A DNA stretch of 64,000 nt from a virus. The stretch lies in the IMG/VR virus record IMGVR_UViG_3300013136_000003, positions 23,382 to 87,381 of that record, one strand, 5' to 3'. This document shows positions 7,736 through 16,261 of the stretch, one piece after another. Within the stretch, counting starts at the first letter, position 1. Every line of letters starts with the position of its first letter. Both the position numbers and the translations under genes were made by a program. Under the pieces are notes generated by a model. The model was not told the DNA's origin. It did not search any database and saw only the letters and a program-made list of their open reading frames with translations.

Positions 7736-9568
7736 ATGACACACATGAACGATCTAAACATCAAGAGCTTTGACGAATTCGTAAAAACCGTGAACGAATC
7801 GGCAAACGAAACCGAAAAAGTAACGGAAAAGGAAGTTTGGAGACTTTCTGGAAAAAGAACGGATGCTGCTGGCGGTGAGGACGAGTACAGTAAGCTGACG
7901 ATAAAGGACGAAGGCAAAAAGATAAAAGTTGTCGTTTCCAAACCAGTCGCGCCTGATGAAAAGATACGATACGATTTTAAAGTGGTAACTTCCTCCCCTG
8001 ACGATCAAGTAGCAGAACAGGAAGCAATGAACCACATCGCTAACCTAATAGCTGACCAGGTAAATCAGAAAAAGATAACAGCTGACATGGTCGGTTTCAT
8101 AAACACCGAAAAGGCTCAAAGACGCGCTCTTGGCGATTACATAGTCGCTGGAGTTCTATCCTTTTACCCAGTCACCAAGTTTACCAATTTGGACAAAGTT
8201 ACGCCAGTCAATAAATTTCCGGTTCCGACTACTGAAGAAAAAACAGAAACTAACGTTCCTGTAACTAGCCGAGTGGTAGAAGCGGATAAATCGATTAATG
8301 AGGCGGCTGACGTTAAGATTTACAAATACGATCAAATGAAAGACCTTTTATCTTCTAGCGCTCAGCCAGGAATGAACATCGCTTCTGCCTCAGCTGTGTC
8401 AGGCGAAAAAGTAGAAGACCCAGGAACAGATAAATCTCAACCTGACGCTAGTACTACTCAAACTACTACAGTTGCCCCTACTCAAACGGCTGCCGAAGCT
8501 GAACCAACTGAAAGAGCTATATCTTTCGAGTATATTAGGAGTAGTATGACTGTCGATCCAAGAGTAAAAGAGCTCCAGTCACGGATTCTATCAAAGGGTG
8601 AAACTGATCCGAAGATTAAAGTAGCAGCAGATTTCATACGAGCAAAAGGCGGAGCCGACGGAAAATTCGGAGATGCAACAGGCCGAGCTATTTCACAGAT
8701 ATTGAAAGGAAACCCAGAACCACCAACTCTATACATTGATAATGTTACTTCAGATAGGTTGGTAACTGCTTTGCGCGGAACTATTTACAATAGAGAGCAG
8801 CAAACTCCGCAAACTACACAAGCGCCAGTCACGCAACCGAATACGCAGTCAGAGCAACCTGTTCAAACTGAACAGCCTCTAGCTACAACTCCGCCAGGCG
8901 GTGCAGTTCAAGTAAAGACTCCTGCCGGAAGCACATTTAACGTTCTTCTAGAGGCTAAAAAGTTCAACTATTTTAACTACGCTCGAACTGTCGAACTTCT
9001 AAAGTTTCGGCCAGTGAACGAAGGAAAGCTCGAACTTTTGAAATCCGGAGCACGCGGAGGTCAGTACAAATGGGCATGGGACACTTTGATGAATGGAATA
9101 GGTACTCAGATCGATAGTGGAGTAACTTACGGAGCGATAAACACCCAGCTCGTTCAGAACGATCCAAAATCGGTGGTCCAAGTACGATGGTCGATGGACG
9201 CTAGCAGAAACGTTTCGCTTTACGTAGTAGGAGAATTTACCAGAACGCAAGCCGACGATACAAAAGCTACTGAAATATGCGAACTTATAAAAGCGCAGTT
9301 TTCAAACGAAGTCTTTTGGAAACCGGCTAAAGGCTGGCCGAACGATAACGAACGTACCGCTCAGGAGCTGTACAACAATTGGTACACCAAAAACATTCTC
9401 CCAAGACTCAGGTCAATGAACCAAGCTGATCCGAACGTTGCAGCTATTAAAAACGCAGACGTCGACATCAGAAGAAGATTGTGGGGTAACACAGGAAACG
9501 ATACAGCTAGGTGGCAGATCGAAACTCTGGACGGGCCTATGAGTTATTCAGTTAACACAGACTTCTAA
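7736..9568 (+). CDS. Tagged virion protein with PG-binding-like motif
   Basis: 610 residues. ATG 7736 or 7745 both possible; the second gives MNDLNIKSFDEFVKTVNE, one of the best copies of the shared capsid-targeting-like tag. Residues about 300-325 carry KGGADGKFGDATGRAISQIL, the pattern of the PG_binding_1 fold (G-x-DG-x-FG-x-x-T-x-x-AI). Pro/Thr/Gln-rich linkers surround it. The C-terminal 170 residues are folded but unrecognised. Likely packaged or structural; late promoter and terminator enclose it as a single gene. Confidence 0.8.
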   Translation: MTHMNDLNIKSFDEFVKTVNESANETEKVTEKEVWRLSGKRTDAAGGEDEYSKLTIKDEGKKIKVVVSKPVAPDEKIRYDFKVVTSSPDDQVAEQEAMNHIANLIADQVNQKKITADMVGFINTEKAQRRALGDYIVAGVLSFYPVTKFTNLDKVTPVNKFPVPTTEEKTETNVPVTSRVVEADKSINEAADVKIYKYDQMKDLLSSSAQPGMNIASASAVSGEKVEDPGTDKSQPDASTTQTTTVAPTQTAAEAEPTERAISFEYIRSSMTVDPRVKELQSRILSKGETDPKIKVAADFIRAKGGADGKFGDATGRAISQILKGNPEPPTLYIDNVTSDRLVTALRGTIYNREQQTPQTTQAPVTQPNTQSEQPVQTEQPLATTPPGGAVQVKTPAGSTFNVLLEAKKFNYFNYARTVELLKFRPVNEGKLELLKSGARGGQYKWAWDTLMNGIGTQIDSGVTYGAINTQLVQNDPKSVVQVRWSMDASRNVSLYVVGEFTRTQADDTKATEICELIKAQFSNEVFWKPAKGWPNDNERTAQELYNNWYTKNILPRLRSMNQADPNVAAIKNADVDIRRRLWGNTGNDTARWQIETLDGPMSYSVNTDF

Positions 9569-9585
9569 TAGTTGCTAAATATTAC

Positions 9586-9614
9586 AAAAACCGCATCTTT
9601 GGTGCGGTTTTTTT
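9586..9614 (+). terminator. Rho-independent terminator
   Basis: AACCGCA-loop-TGCGGTT followed by T7. Confidence 0.9.
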
Positions 9615-9649
9615 ATGCCCAAAGAGTTGCTGGTTAGTATAATAACCGC

Positions 9650-10942
9650 ATGAAAAACGAACTTACACACGTGGCCAATTTCGTCGAGGAAATGAAAGCC
9701 ACTTCTTCAACCAACGCAAAGAAAGAAATCATTGCAAAGTACGATTCTCCGTTTCTTAGGAAACTGTTCGAGTACGTCTACAATCCGTTCAAACAGTACT
9801 ATGTCACTTCTTCGAGTTTGATAAAGCACCCAGAGCTTTCAACAAACGGCCACGATGATCTGTTCGCTCTACTTGATGATCTGAGCTCACGGCGCATCAC
9901 TGGTCATGCTGCAATCTCAGCGGTGAATGGTTTTATTGAAAAGAACAGCGAGTTCGCAAGCATCCTCTACGATGTCATCGATCGCAACATCAAAACACGA
10001 GCAACTACTTCCCTGATCAACAAAGTTCTTCCTGGAACGATACCTACCTTCGAGGTTGCTCTAGCACAAAAGTTCAGGGACCACGTAAAGAAAGTAAAGT
10101 TCGAATCAAAGCTCTGGTGGGCTAGCCGAAAACTCGACGGGCTCCGTTGCATTGTCATATTTGACGCAGACGGAGAAGTACGGTTCTTCTCTCGTAAAGG
10201 AAAGGAATTTTTCACGCTTTCTGTCCTAGCAGAGGATCTGAAGAAGCTCAACCTTCGTAACAAGGTTCTCGACGGAGAAATATGCATCATGAAGGAAGAC
10301 GGTCTGGAAGATTTCCAGGGAATTTTGAAAGAAGCCAGAACAGACGATCACACAATAGAAAACCCAATGTACCAGGTGTTCGATTTCCTGGAACTCGAAG
10401 AGTTTGTTAACGAAGAAGGCCAGGTGACTTTCACCGCTAGACAGATCATGCTCAATGCTCTTTTCGGAATGCACCAACTAAAAAACGCAAAAGTTCTCGA
10501 ACAGATCCAAGTCGAAAGTCAAGAACACTTTGACCAACTAGTAAAGGACGCAGAAACCGCAGGTTACGAGGGCATCATGCTACGTAAGGACGTTGGGTAC
10601 GAGGGAAAGAGGACTGCTAACTTATTGAAAGTAAAACAAATGGAAGATGCTGAGTATGTGGTTATCGATTACGAAGTAGGACCTATGAGAATCATCGAAA
10701 ACGGAGTTGAGATCGAAGAAGTGATGCTGCGTAACGTTAGAATTCTTCACAAAGGCGATCCGGTTGACGTCGGCTCAGGTTTTTCTCTTGAACAAAGACG
10801 TCGCTTTTTTCAAAACCCTGAGGAAATTATGAATAAGACAATAACAGTCAACTACTTCGAAGAAACAAAAGACCAGCACGGAAAAAATTCACTTAGGTTT
10901 CCAGTATTTAAGGGAATATACGGAGACGATCGTGACATGTAG
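9650..10942 (+). CDS. ATP-dependent DNA ligase
   Basis: 430 residues. The nucleotidyltransferase core begins with motif I, SRKLDGLRC, whose Lys161 would be adenylated; FFSRKGKEF is motif Ia/III region, LDGEICI and FDFLE follow, GYEGIMLRKD is motif IV, and LLKVKQMEDAEYVVID motif V. An OB-fold tail completes the usual size for phage ligases. Seals nicks in replication and repair. Confidence 0.95.
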   Translation: MKNELTHVANFVEEMKATSSTNAKKEIIAKYDSPFLRKLFEYVYNPFKQYYVTSSSLIKHPELSTNGHDDLFALLDDLSSRRITGHAAISAVNGFIEKNSEFASILYDVIDRNIKTRATTSLINKVLPGTIPTFEVALAQKFRDHVKKVKFESKLWWASRKLDGLRCIVIFDADGEVRFFSRKGKEFFTLSVLAEDLKKLNLRNKVLDGEICIMKEDGLEDFQGILKEARTDDHTIENPMYQVFDFLELEEFVNEEGQVTFTARQIMLNALFGMHQLKNAKVLEQIQVESQEHFDQLVKDAETAGYEGIMLRKDVGYEGKRTANLLKVKQMEDAEYVVIDYEVGPMRIIENGVEIEEVMLRNVRILHKGDPVDVGSGFSLEQRRRFFQNPEEIMNKTITVNYFEETKDQHGKNSLRFPVFKGIYGDDRDM

Positions 10943-10961
10943 ATATTTCGAAGAGGCCTAG

Positions 10962-10969
10962 GATAAATA
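10962..10969 (+). promoter_or_regulatory. Late-type promoter GATAAATA
   Basis: 12 bases before the homing endonuclease gene; mobile endonuclease genes in T4 also carry late promoters. Confidence 0.65.
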
Positions 10970-10981
10970 AACATAAATTGT

Positions 10982-11752
10982 ATGATTATGAAATATTATG
11001 TTTATGTCTATTACGATCCTATTGTAGATATTCCGAGATATGTTGGGAAAGGTACAAAAAATAGAGATACGTCACATTGGCTACGACGAAAAAATCATAA
11101 TAATAGATTGTTTAGAGAATTTTTAATATCTCTAGAAACTCAAAATCTTCAACCAAAAATAAAAAGAATTAAAGAAGGTCTTTCTAATTTTGAAGCTTTT
11201 TTATTAGAAAATCAACTGATTAAAAAGTACGGTAGATTAGAGTTTGATAAAAACGGAACATTATTTAATCGATCATTGAGCTTCGAATTTGCCGAACAAT
11301 CTTATCTTAATTCACAGACATCCACCGACCGATACTTTAATAGTAAACATTTTAATTGCATAGATTTAACAGATGATGAAATTAAAGAAATCATTCACTT
11401 ATATGTCGATAAAAAATTTGGAATAGTTAGTATCGCTAAAATGTTTTGTCATGGACCTGACAAAATAAAAAAAATTTTGACAGATAACAATATTTTGATA
11501 CGAAATAGAGGTGGACAAATCGGTACTGACAACGGAATGTATGGAAAAACTCGTGTAAAAAACGATTTTTTTAAAGGAAAATTTCACACAAGTGCCTCCA
11601 AATTAAAAATTTCTAATTCTCTTAAAAAACCGGTGACTATAAACGATGTAAAATATTCAAGTATGAAGGACGCCGCTGATTTTTTAGGTTTCGCTTACTC
11701 CACGTTTAAGAGATTAGTAAAAATAGGAAAAATTAAAATCCAAAAAGAATAA
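10982..11752 (+). CDS. GIY-YIG homing endonuclease
   Basis: 256 residues. GIY-YIG catalytic domain at the N-terminus: YYVYVYYDP, then RYVGKGTKNR with the catalytic Arg region, and a Glu in NFEAFLLENQLI. The C-terminal half has HTH-like DNA-binding modules (VSIAKMFCHGPDKIKKIL; a NUMOD/IENR-like MKDAADFLGFAYSTFKRLV). Base composition is clearly more AT-rich than the flanking ligase gene, which marks it as an inserted element. Free-standing, between ligase and a conserved phage gene. ATG 10988 is an alternative start. Confidence 0.9.
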   Translation: MIMKYYVYVYYDPIVDIPRYVGKGTKNRDTSHWLRRKNHNNRLFREFLISLETQNLQPKIKRIKEGLSNFEAFLLENQLIKKYGRLEFDKNGTLFNRSLSFEFAEQSYLNSQTSTDRYFNSKHFNCIDLTDDEIKEIIHLYVDKKFGIVSIAKMFCHGPDKIKKILTDNNILIRNRGGQIGTDNGMYGKTRVKNDFFKGKFHTSASKLKISNSLKKPVTINDVKYSSMKDAADFLGFAYSTFKRLVKIGKIKIQKE

Positions 11753-12183
11753 TGGAACACAGATTAATGATCGATAACGATCTCCTAGCGCCGCACAATC
11801 TAGTTGCGGACCTTGATAAGATACTTTCTCCACTGGGAGTACACCTCGAAATAGAGAACAAAGAGCACGACGGTTACGATGTGTGCATAGTCACAGTCCC
11901 GGAAAAAACGCAGACAGGCGTAGACCTGATCGCAGCTGAAAGAAAAAGGCAGATTGAGGAAGAAGGTTGGCCTGCCGAACACGATGACAAGCACACTAAC
12001 GAATCTATTTCTATCGCTGCCGCTTGTTACGCATTACCTGCTAATTTGCGTTTTACCATCATGCATCTCTGGCCCTGGGACAGAAAATGGTTCAAACCGT
12101 CAATCGACCGCATAAGAGACCTGGTAAAAGCTGGGGCTCTTATCGCTGCTGAAATAGACAGAGGAAAACGATTAAACCAGTAA
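11752..12183 (+). CDS. Conserved phage protein (ERxRQI/WPW type)
   Basis: 143 residues; start overlaps the end of the endonuclease gene by one base. The second half, LIAAERKRQIEEEGWP, then HDDKH, WPWDRKWFKP and LVKAGALIAAEIDR, is a widespread phage protein of unknown function. Confidence 0.85.
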   Translation: MEHRLMIDNDLLAPHNLVADLDKILSPLGVHLEIENKEHDGYDVCIVTVPEKTQTGVDLIAAERKRQIEEEGWPAEHDDKHTNESISIAAACYALPANLRFTIMHLWPWDRKWFKPSIDRIRDLVKAGALIAAEIDRGKRLNQ

Positions 12184-12185
12184 CT

Positions 12186-13313
12186 ATGAACACTAACGTG
12201 TACAACATTGACGCGATTGCTGTTGAAAACGGCATAGAACGATACTGGGACTACGTCAAGAAGAATAATCCAGCGAACGATAAACCGTATCATAACTTTT
12301 GGCACACAAGCTGTGTTGTGAATTACTGTAACGAGATAGCTGAGGACGAAGAGCTTGACGGTCTTTCAAAAAAGAAGCTTCTCCTAGCTGCTATGTTTCA
12401 CGATTTTGCGCACCACTCAAAGGACGATGCTCGAAACGTAACCGTGGCTAAGGAAATGTTCAAAATCGCTACGTACATTCTTGAACCGAACCTCTACAAT
12501 ACGCCGGACTTCGGCCGATTGATCATGGACGTTTGCAACATAATTGATGCTACAAAGTACCCGTACGCAGTTCCAGAAGATCGACTGACTCTAAGCCAAA
12601 AAGTTATACGAGATGCTGACCTGCTACAGTGGACGGAAGCAACTATCACCGAACACACTTTTGCTGGGCTAGCAAAGGAAATGGAGATTCCTCTGACCAT
12701 GTTCCTGCCAAAGAACAAACAGTTCATTCTTAACATCAAGTACCACACCGAGTGGGCAAATCACAGAGCAAGCATCATGCTTCCTCACCAACTTGAAAAG
12801 CTTGAAGTGTTCGAAAAGATGATAGCTGAACTCGGTCACAAGCGCATCGTTCTAGTTGCTAGGGCTGCTTCTAGAAAAGATTTTTTACGAAACAAATTCG
12901 AAGCTCGAGGTTTCAAACCATCCATCAGCATCACAAACCGGCCTCCAAGACCAGGAGAAATAGAAGGTAAGGATTACTTCTTCATCACGGAATCGAAAGC
13001 CGAGCAGATGATAGAGAACGACGAGTTCTACGAGTACGTTAGGTTCAACACCTGGCTTTACGGAACGACAAAGAAACAATTCATGGAAGATGACGTTTTC
13101 ATCATGACGCCTGCCGGAGTTTCAAAGATTCAACCTGAAGACAGAAAGAGTTGTTTCATCATTTACTTGGACATACCAGAAGACACACGAAAGCTCAGAC
13201 TTCTTCAGAGACAGATGCCAGGAGATACGGTTGACCGACGAATAGAGGCCGACGAGGAAGATTTTCGAAATTTCAAGGATTACGACATGCGGGTAACTAA
13301 TCCAGATTTCTAA
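12186..13313 (+). CDS. HD phosphohydrolase fused to guanylate-kinase-like domain
   Basis: 375 residues. Residues 1-210 form an HD domain: His36 and His40 in YHNFWH, His72-Asp73 in MFHDFAHH, Asp in RDADLLQW. Residues about 217-375 resemble guanylate kinase: the GMP-binding part SITNRPPRPGEIEGKDYFF and LYGTTKKQF are well kept. The P-loop is degenerate: the expected G-x-x-G-x-GKS is VARAASRKD. The fusion suggests nucleotide turnover or sensing; whether the kinase half still phosphorylates is doubtful. Preceded by a three-base gap in an operon of nucleotide and DNA genes. Confidence 0.85.
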   Translation: MNTNVYNIDAIAVENGIERYWDYVKKNNPANDKPYHNFWHTSCVVNYCNEIAEDEELDGLSKKKLLLAAMFHDFAHHSKDDARNVTVAKEMFKIATYILEPNLYNTPDFGRLIMDVCNIIDATKYPYAVPEDRLTLSQKVIRDADLLQWTEATITEHTFAGLAKEMEIPLTMFLPKNKQFILNIKYHTEWANHRASIMLPHQLEKLEVFEKMIAELGHKRIVLVARAASRKDFLRNKFEARGFKPSISITNRPPRPGEIEGKDYFFITESKAEQMIENDEFYEYVRFNTWLYGTTKKQFMEDDVFIMTPAGVSKIQPEDRKSCFIIYLDIPEDTRKLRLLQRQMPGDTVDRRIEADEEDFRNFKDYDMRVTNPDF

Positions 13314-13324
13314 AATAATTAAAA

Positions 13325-13681
13325 ATGAAGAAATGCATCATCATCACGGCTGACACAAACGATGCCGATTACATTACTAAGAAAACAGAAATCACAGATG
13401 AACAGATCGAACAGATCAAACCTGTGATAGCTGCTATCCAAGCTAGACGTGATAAACTAAATGAGGATCGCCATACTAATTGGAATAAGTGGGGACACAA
13501 TTGGGAGACGTCTGAATACGGAAAACTTGGAACGCCAAGTAAGATGTACGTTGACACTGGGATATTGACGGAAGAACAAGTTCAACTATTTAATGAATTC
13601 GTGCCGTATGGCGAATACGGGGTTCACACAATAAAAACCGTTGACATCCTGGTAGTATCAGAAGAAATACAATTATTTTAA
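13325..13681 (+). CDS. Unknown small protein
   Basis: 118 residues, MKKCIIITADTNDADYI at the start, mixed alpha/beta; 11 bases after the previous stop and 9 before the next ATG, so part of the same operon. No family recognised. Confidence 0.75.
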   Translation: MKKCIIITADTNDADYITKKTEITDEQIEQIKPVIAAIQARRDKLNEDRHTNWNKWGHNWETSEYGKLGTPSKMYVDTGILTEEQVQLFNEFVPYGEYGVHTIKTVDILVVSEEIQLF

Positions 13682-13690
13682 CATACGAAA

Positions 13691-14104
13691 ATGAACACAT
13701 TTGAATTAACTGGAAACATTGTCGAGATCATGTCGACACAGACCTTTAACAAAGGCTTCAAAAAAAGAGAATTTGTCATCGAGACAGAAGACGGCAGGTT
13801 CACGCAAAAAATTCTGTTCCAAGCGGTTCAGGACAAGTGTGACATGCTGGATTCGTTCGGCATAGGCGACACAGTGAAGATCGCTTTTAACGTGAAGGGC
13901 AGAGAGTTCAACGGAAAGTACTACAACGCTTTGGAAGCGTTCAGAGTTTTTGGAGAAAAGAGAGCTGACCCTATTTCCGACGAGCAGGACATCGACATTC
14001 TCGACGACCCTGAGCTCTTTCCTGAAAAAGGAAAACACTCTCCCAGAAAGAGCGAACTCGAAAAGGTTCCTATGCTCGACCAGGAGGATGAGTTACCATT
14101 TTGA
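13691..14104 (+). CDS. DUF3127 OB-fold protein with SSB-type tail
   Basis: 137 residues. Matches DUF3127: FNKGFKKREFVIET, the DKCDMLD segment, the GDTVKIAFNVKGRE core and KYYNALEAFRV. This family is largely Bacteroidetes-specific. The C-terminus is acidic and ends DELPF, like the protein-docking tip of single-stranded DNA-binding proteins (DDDIPF). I infer a phage SSB. Confidence 0.85.
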   Translation: MNTFELTGNIVEIMSTQTFNKGFKKREFVIETEDGRFTQKILFQAVQDKCDMLDSFGIGDTVKIAFNVKGREFNGKYYNALEAFRVFGEKRADPISDEQDIDILDDPELFPEKGKHSPRKSELEKVPMLDQEDELPF

Positions 14105-14116
14105 ACAGAACGTAAA

Positions 14117-14563
14117 ATGGACATAGGATCCGGGAACGCATACCCAGCCAACGCGCTTAGCAACTTTGCTCCGCACCCTTTCGAGTTCGATGGGGTGCAG
14201 TGCAATTCTATGGAAGGCCTTCTACAGAGCTTCAAATTTTCTAGCGTTGACATGCAAAGAGAGGTTTGCAAGTTAGTCGGAAAGGCTGCTAAGTTTAAAG
14301 GAAAACGAAAAAATTGGCAATCAACTCAGAAACTCTACTGGAACGGTACAGAATACGACAGATCGTCTGACGAGTACCAAGAATTGTTGGACAGAGCGTA
14401 CGACGCACTGTTCGCCAACGATTCCTTTAGAAAAGCTCTGGCTGCTTCCGGTTCCGCAACGTTAACCCACGAGATAGGACGCTCCAACGAGAAAGAAACT
14501 GTTCTCACTAAGCGAGAATTCGTCTCGAGGCTAAAAAAATTAAGAGAAAGGTTATCACAATGA
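14117..14563 (+). CDS. NADAR (YbiA/RibX-like) family protein
   Basis: 148 residues. NALSNFAPHPFEFDG, then NSMEGLLQSFKF and KAAKFKGK match the NADAR fold (DUF1768). Members cleave N-glycosidic bonds of riboflavin intermediates or reverse ADP-ribosylation of guanine in DNA. In a phage, undoing a host ADP-ribosylating defence is a reasonable inference. Overlaps the next gene by four bases. Confidence 0.8.
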   Translation: MDIGSGNAYPANALSNFAPHPFEFDGVQCNSMEGLLQSFKFSSVDMQREVCKLVGKAAKFKGKRKNWQSTQKLYWNGTEYDRSSDEYQELLDRAYDALFANDSFRKALAASGSATLTHEIGRSNEKETVLTKREFVSRLKKLRERLSQ

Positions 14564-15417
14564 TTTGCATTTATCACGGAATAGACCTGGACGGTTGGTG
14601 CAGCGCAGCGATTGTCAAGAACAAGTACCCTGATTGTAAGATGGTCCCGTACGACTACGGCCAGCCCGTTCCGGAGTTGGAAGAAGGAGAGGATCTAATC
14701 CTCGTTGACGTTTCCTTCTCGATGGACACTTTTAGAAAGTTTCTAGCGGAAGGACGCACCATTACCTGGCTAGATCATCACATCTCGGCAATACGAGAAT
14801 TCGACAGAGATCTCAGGTACGAAGTTCAAGGAAATAAAAAATTCCTCTTTTCACTAGACCCAAAGAAAGCAGCTTGCGAAATTACTTGGGAATTCATAAA
14901 TCCTGACCTCGACATTCCGCGAGGTGTTCACCTTCTTGGAAGGTATGACTGCTTCGGCCACAAGGGAACGAGCGAGGAGTTTGCAGTCCTAGTGTTTCAG
15001 TACGCAGCACGAGCTCGTTGGAACGGGTGGAAAGAGACTAGCGAAGTTCTTCGTCTAACCAGAGAAGATCTCGTTCAGATGCACAATGCTGGACTCTACA
15101 TCTACCAGAGCTTGTGCACAGAAGCAAAGCAATCCTACGCTAAGGGTTTTGTCATCGAGTTCGACGGTTACCGATTCCTTGCAGTTAACAAGGAAAGGTT
15201 CAACCCGATCAATTTCGAGATCAATTATCACAAAGATGGGTACGACGGGTTCGCTAGCTTTTATTTTGCGGATGGCCATTGGAAATTTTCACTGTACAAT
15301 GACAACGGCAAAGTTGACTGCTCAGAGATCTGCACGCGCAGAGGTGGAGGAGGTCACGCTGGAGCAGCAGGATTCGTAACCAAAAACATAAACGATTATG
15401 TCCAAGCAGGAGTTTAA
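14560..15417 (+). CDS. DHH/DHHA1-family phosphoesterase
   Basis: 285 residues. DHH motifs: HGIDLDGWCSAA (residues 6-17), VDVSF (about 50), LDHH (about 70), and the DHHA1 signature GGGGHAGAAGF near the end. Such enzymes hydrolyse short oligonucleotides or cyclic dinucleotides. It could salvage nanoRNA or degrade a signalling nucleotide; the sequence does not decide. Confidence 0.9.
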   Translation: MICIYHGIDLDGWCSAAIVKNKYPDCKMVPYDYGQPVPELEEGEDLILVDVSFSMDTFRKFLAEGRTITWLDHHISAIREFDRDLRYEVQGNKKFLFSLDPKKAACEITWEFINPDLDIPRGVHLLGRYDCFGHKGTSEEFAVLVFQYAARARWNGWKETSEVLRLTREDLVQMHNAGLYIYQSLCTEAKQSYAKGFVIEFDGYRFLAVNKERFNPINFEINYHKDGYDGFASFYFADGHWKFSLYNDNGKVDCSEICTRRGGGGHAGAAGFVTKNINDYVQAGV

Positions 15418-15688
15418 CAAAGTCAGCGAGTACAAACGTTATCGGTTCAACACAAAGGTTCAGCTTAATCACTCAGCAGTTCGTACCCCAGGAGGAGTAG
15501 TAACACACTTGATCACCATAAACGACATGGGTGTAACGACCTACTACCGAACGTACGAATGCGTTTCGGGTGACCTGGAAAAGACGATCAACCTTGCTTA
15601 CGCTAACGCGTGCGCTTGGGTTGATGACAGAGAGCACAAAGGAAAATCTGTCGAACAGATAACTCTAGAAAAATTGGGATTCGAATAA
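15398..15688 (+). CDS. Unknown small protein
   Basis: 96 residues, overlaps the end of the DHH gene by 20 bases. Contains HLITINDMGVTTYYRTYEC and an Ala-rich helix. No family recognised. Confidence 0.75.
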   Translation: MSKQEFNKVSEYKRYRFNTKVQLNHSAVRTPGGVVTHLITINDMGVTTYYRTYECVSGDLEKTINLAYANACAWVDDREHKGKSVEQITLEKLGFE

Positions 15689-15689
15689 G

Positions 15690-15986
15690 ATGGAAACAAA
15701 AGTAGTTCACTGTAAGAAAGAACCGTACGATGTTTACATCGGCCGGCCCAGCAAGTGGGGAAACCCGTTCACTCACTTGAACGATACGACTCGGGCTCAG
15801 TTCAAAGTGGCAACACGAGAAGAAGCGATCGAAAAGTACGAAGAATGGATACGTCAGCAGCCTCAGCTGTTAGCAGACCTTCACGAACTTGACGGAAAAG
15901 TTCTTGGTTGTTGGTGCAAGCCGCAGGCCTGCCACGGAGACGTATTAGTTAAACTGATAAACGAACAAAAAAATCAACAAGCATGA
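15690..15986 (+). CDS. DUF4326 family protein
   Basis: 98 residues with the family hallmarks VYIGRPSKWGNPF, the REEAIEKYEEWI helix and GCWCKPQACHGDVL. Common in phages; function unknown, though the conserved Cys/His end suggests a metal or nucleotide site. Confidence 0.9.
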   Translation: METKVVHCKKEPYDVYIGRPSKWGNPFTHLNDTTRAQFKVATREEAIEKYEEWIRQQPQLLADLHELDGKVLGCWCKPQACHGDVLVKLINEQKNQQA

Positions 15987-16201
15987 CAGTAAGAGCAAAA
16001 TTCAAGTGCACGGAAGTGACGATTACCGAGAGCGGTAAGAAGGTCACGTTAGTTCCAGTAACAGGCGGAAGCGCAGAAAACGAAACCTTTTTCAAATGGA
16101 CGCCGTACGGCAAGCTTGAAATGGGAACTGTAAACGAAGAAGCAGCCGCGCAGTTTGAACCAGGGAAAGAGTATTACATCGATTTCACAAAAGCCGAGTA
16201 G
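15983..16201 (+). CDS. Conserved small phage protein
   Basis: 72 residues, overlaps the DUF4326 stop (ATGA). FKCTEVTITESG, the SAENETFFKWTPYG turn and GKEYYIDFT resemble a small beta-barrel protein frequent in phages. Function unknown. Confidence 0.8.
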   Translation: MTVRAKFKCTEVTITESGKKVTLVPVTGGSAENETFFKWTPYGKLEMGTVNEEAAAQFEPGKEYYIDFTKAE

Positions 16202-16238
16202 TGAAATACGTCTCAATTGAATCGGTGAACACTTCACT

Positions 16239-16246
16239 AATAAATA
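16239..16246 (+). promoter_or_regulatory. Late-type promoter AATAAATA
   Basis: 15 bases before the second homing endonuclease gene. Confidence 0.6.
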
Positions 16247-16261
16247 AAGATAAAGTGAAGT

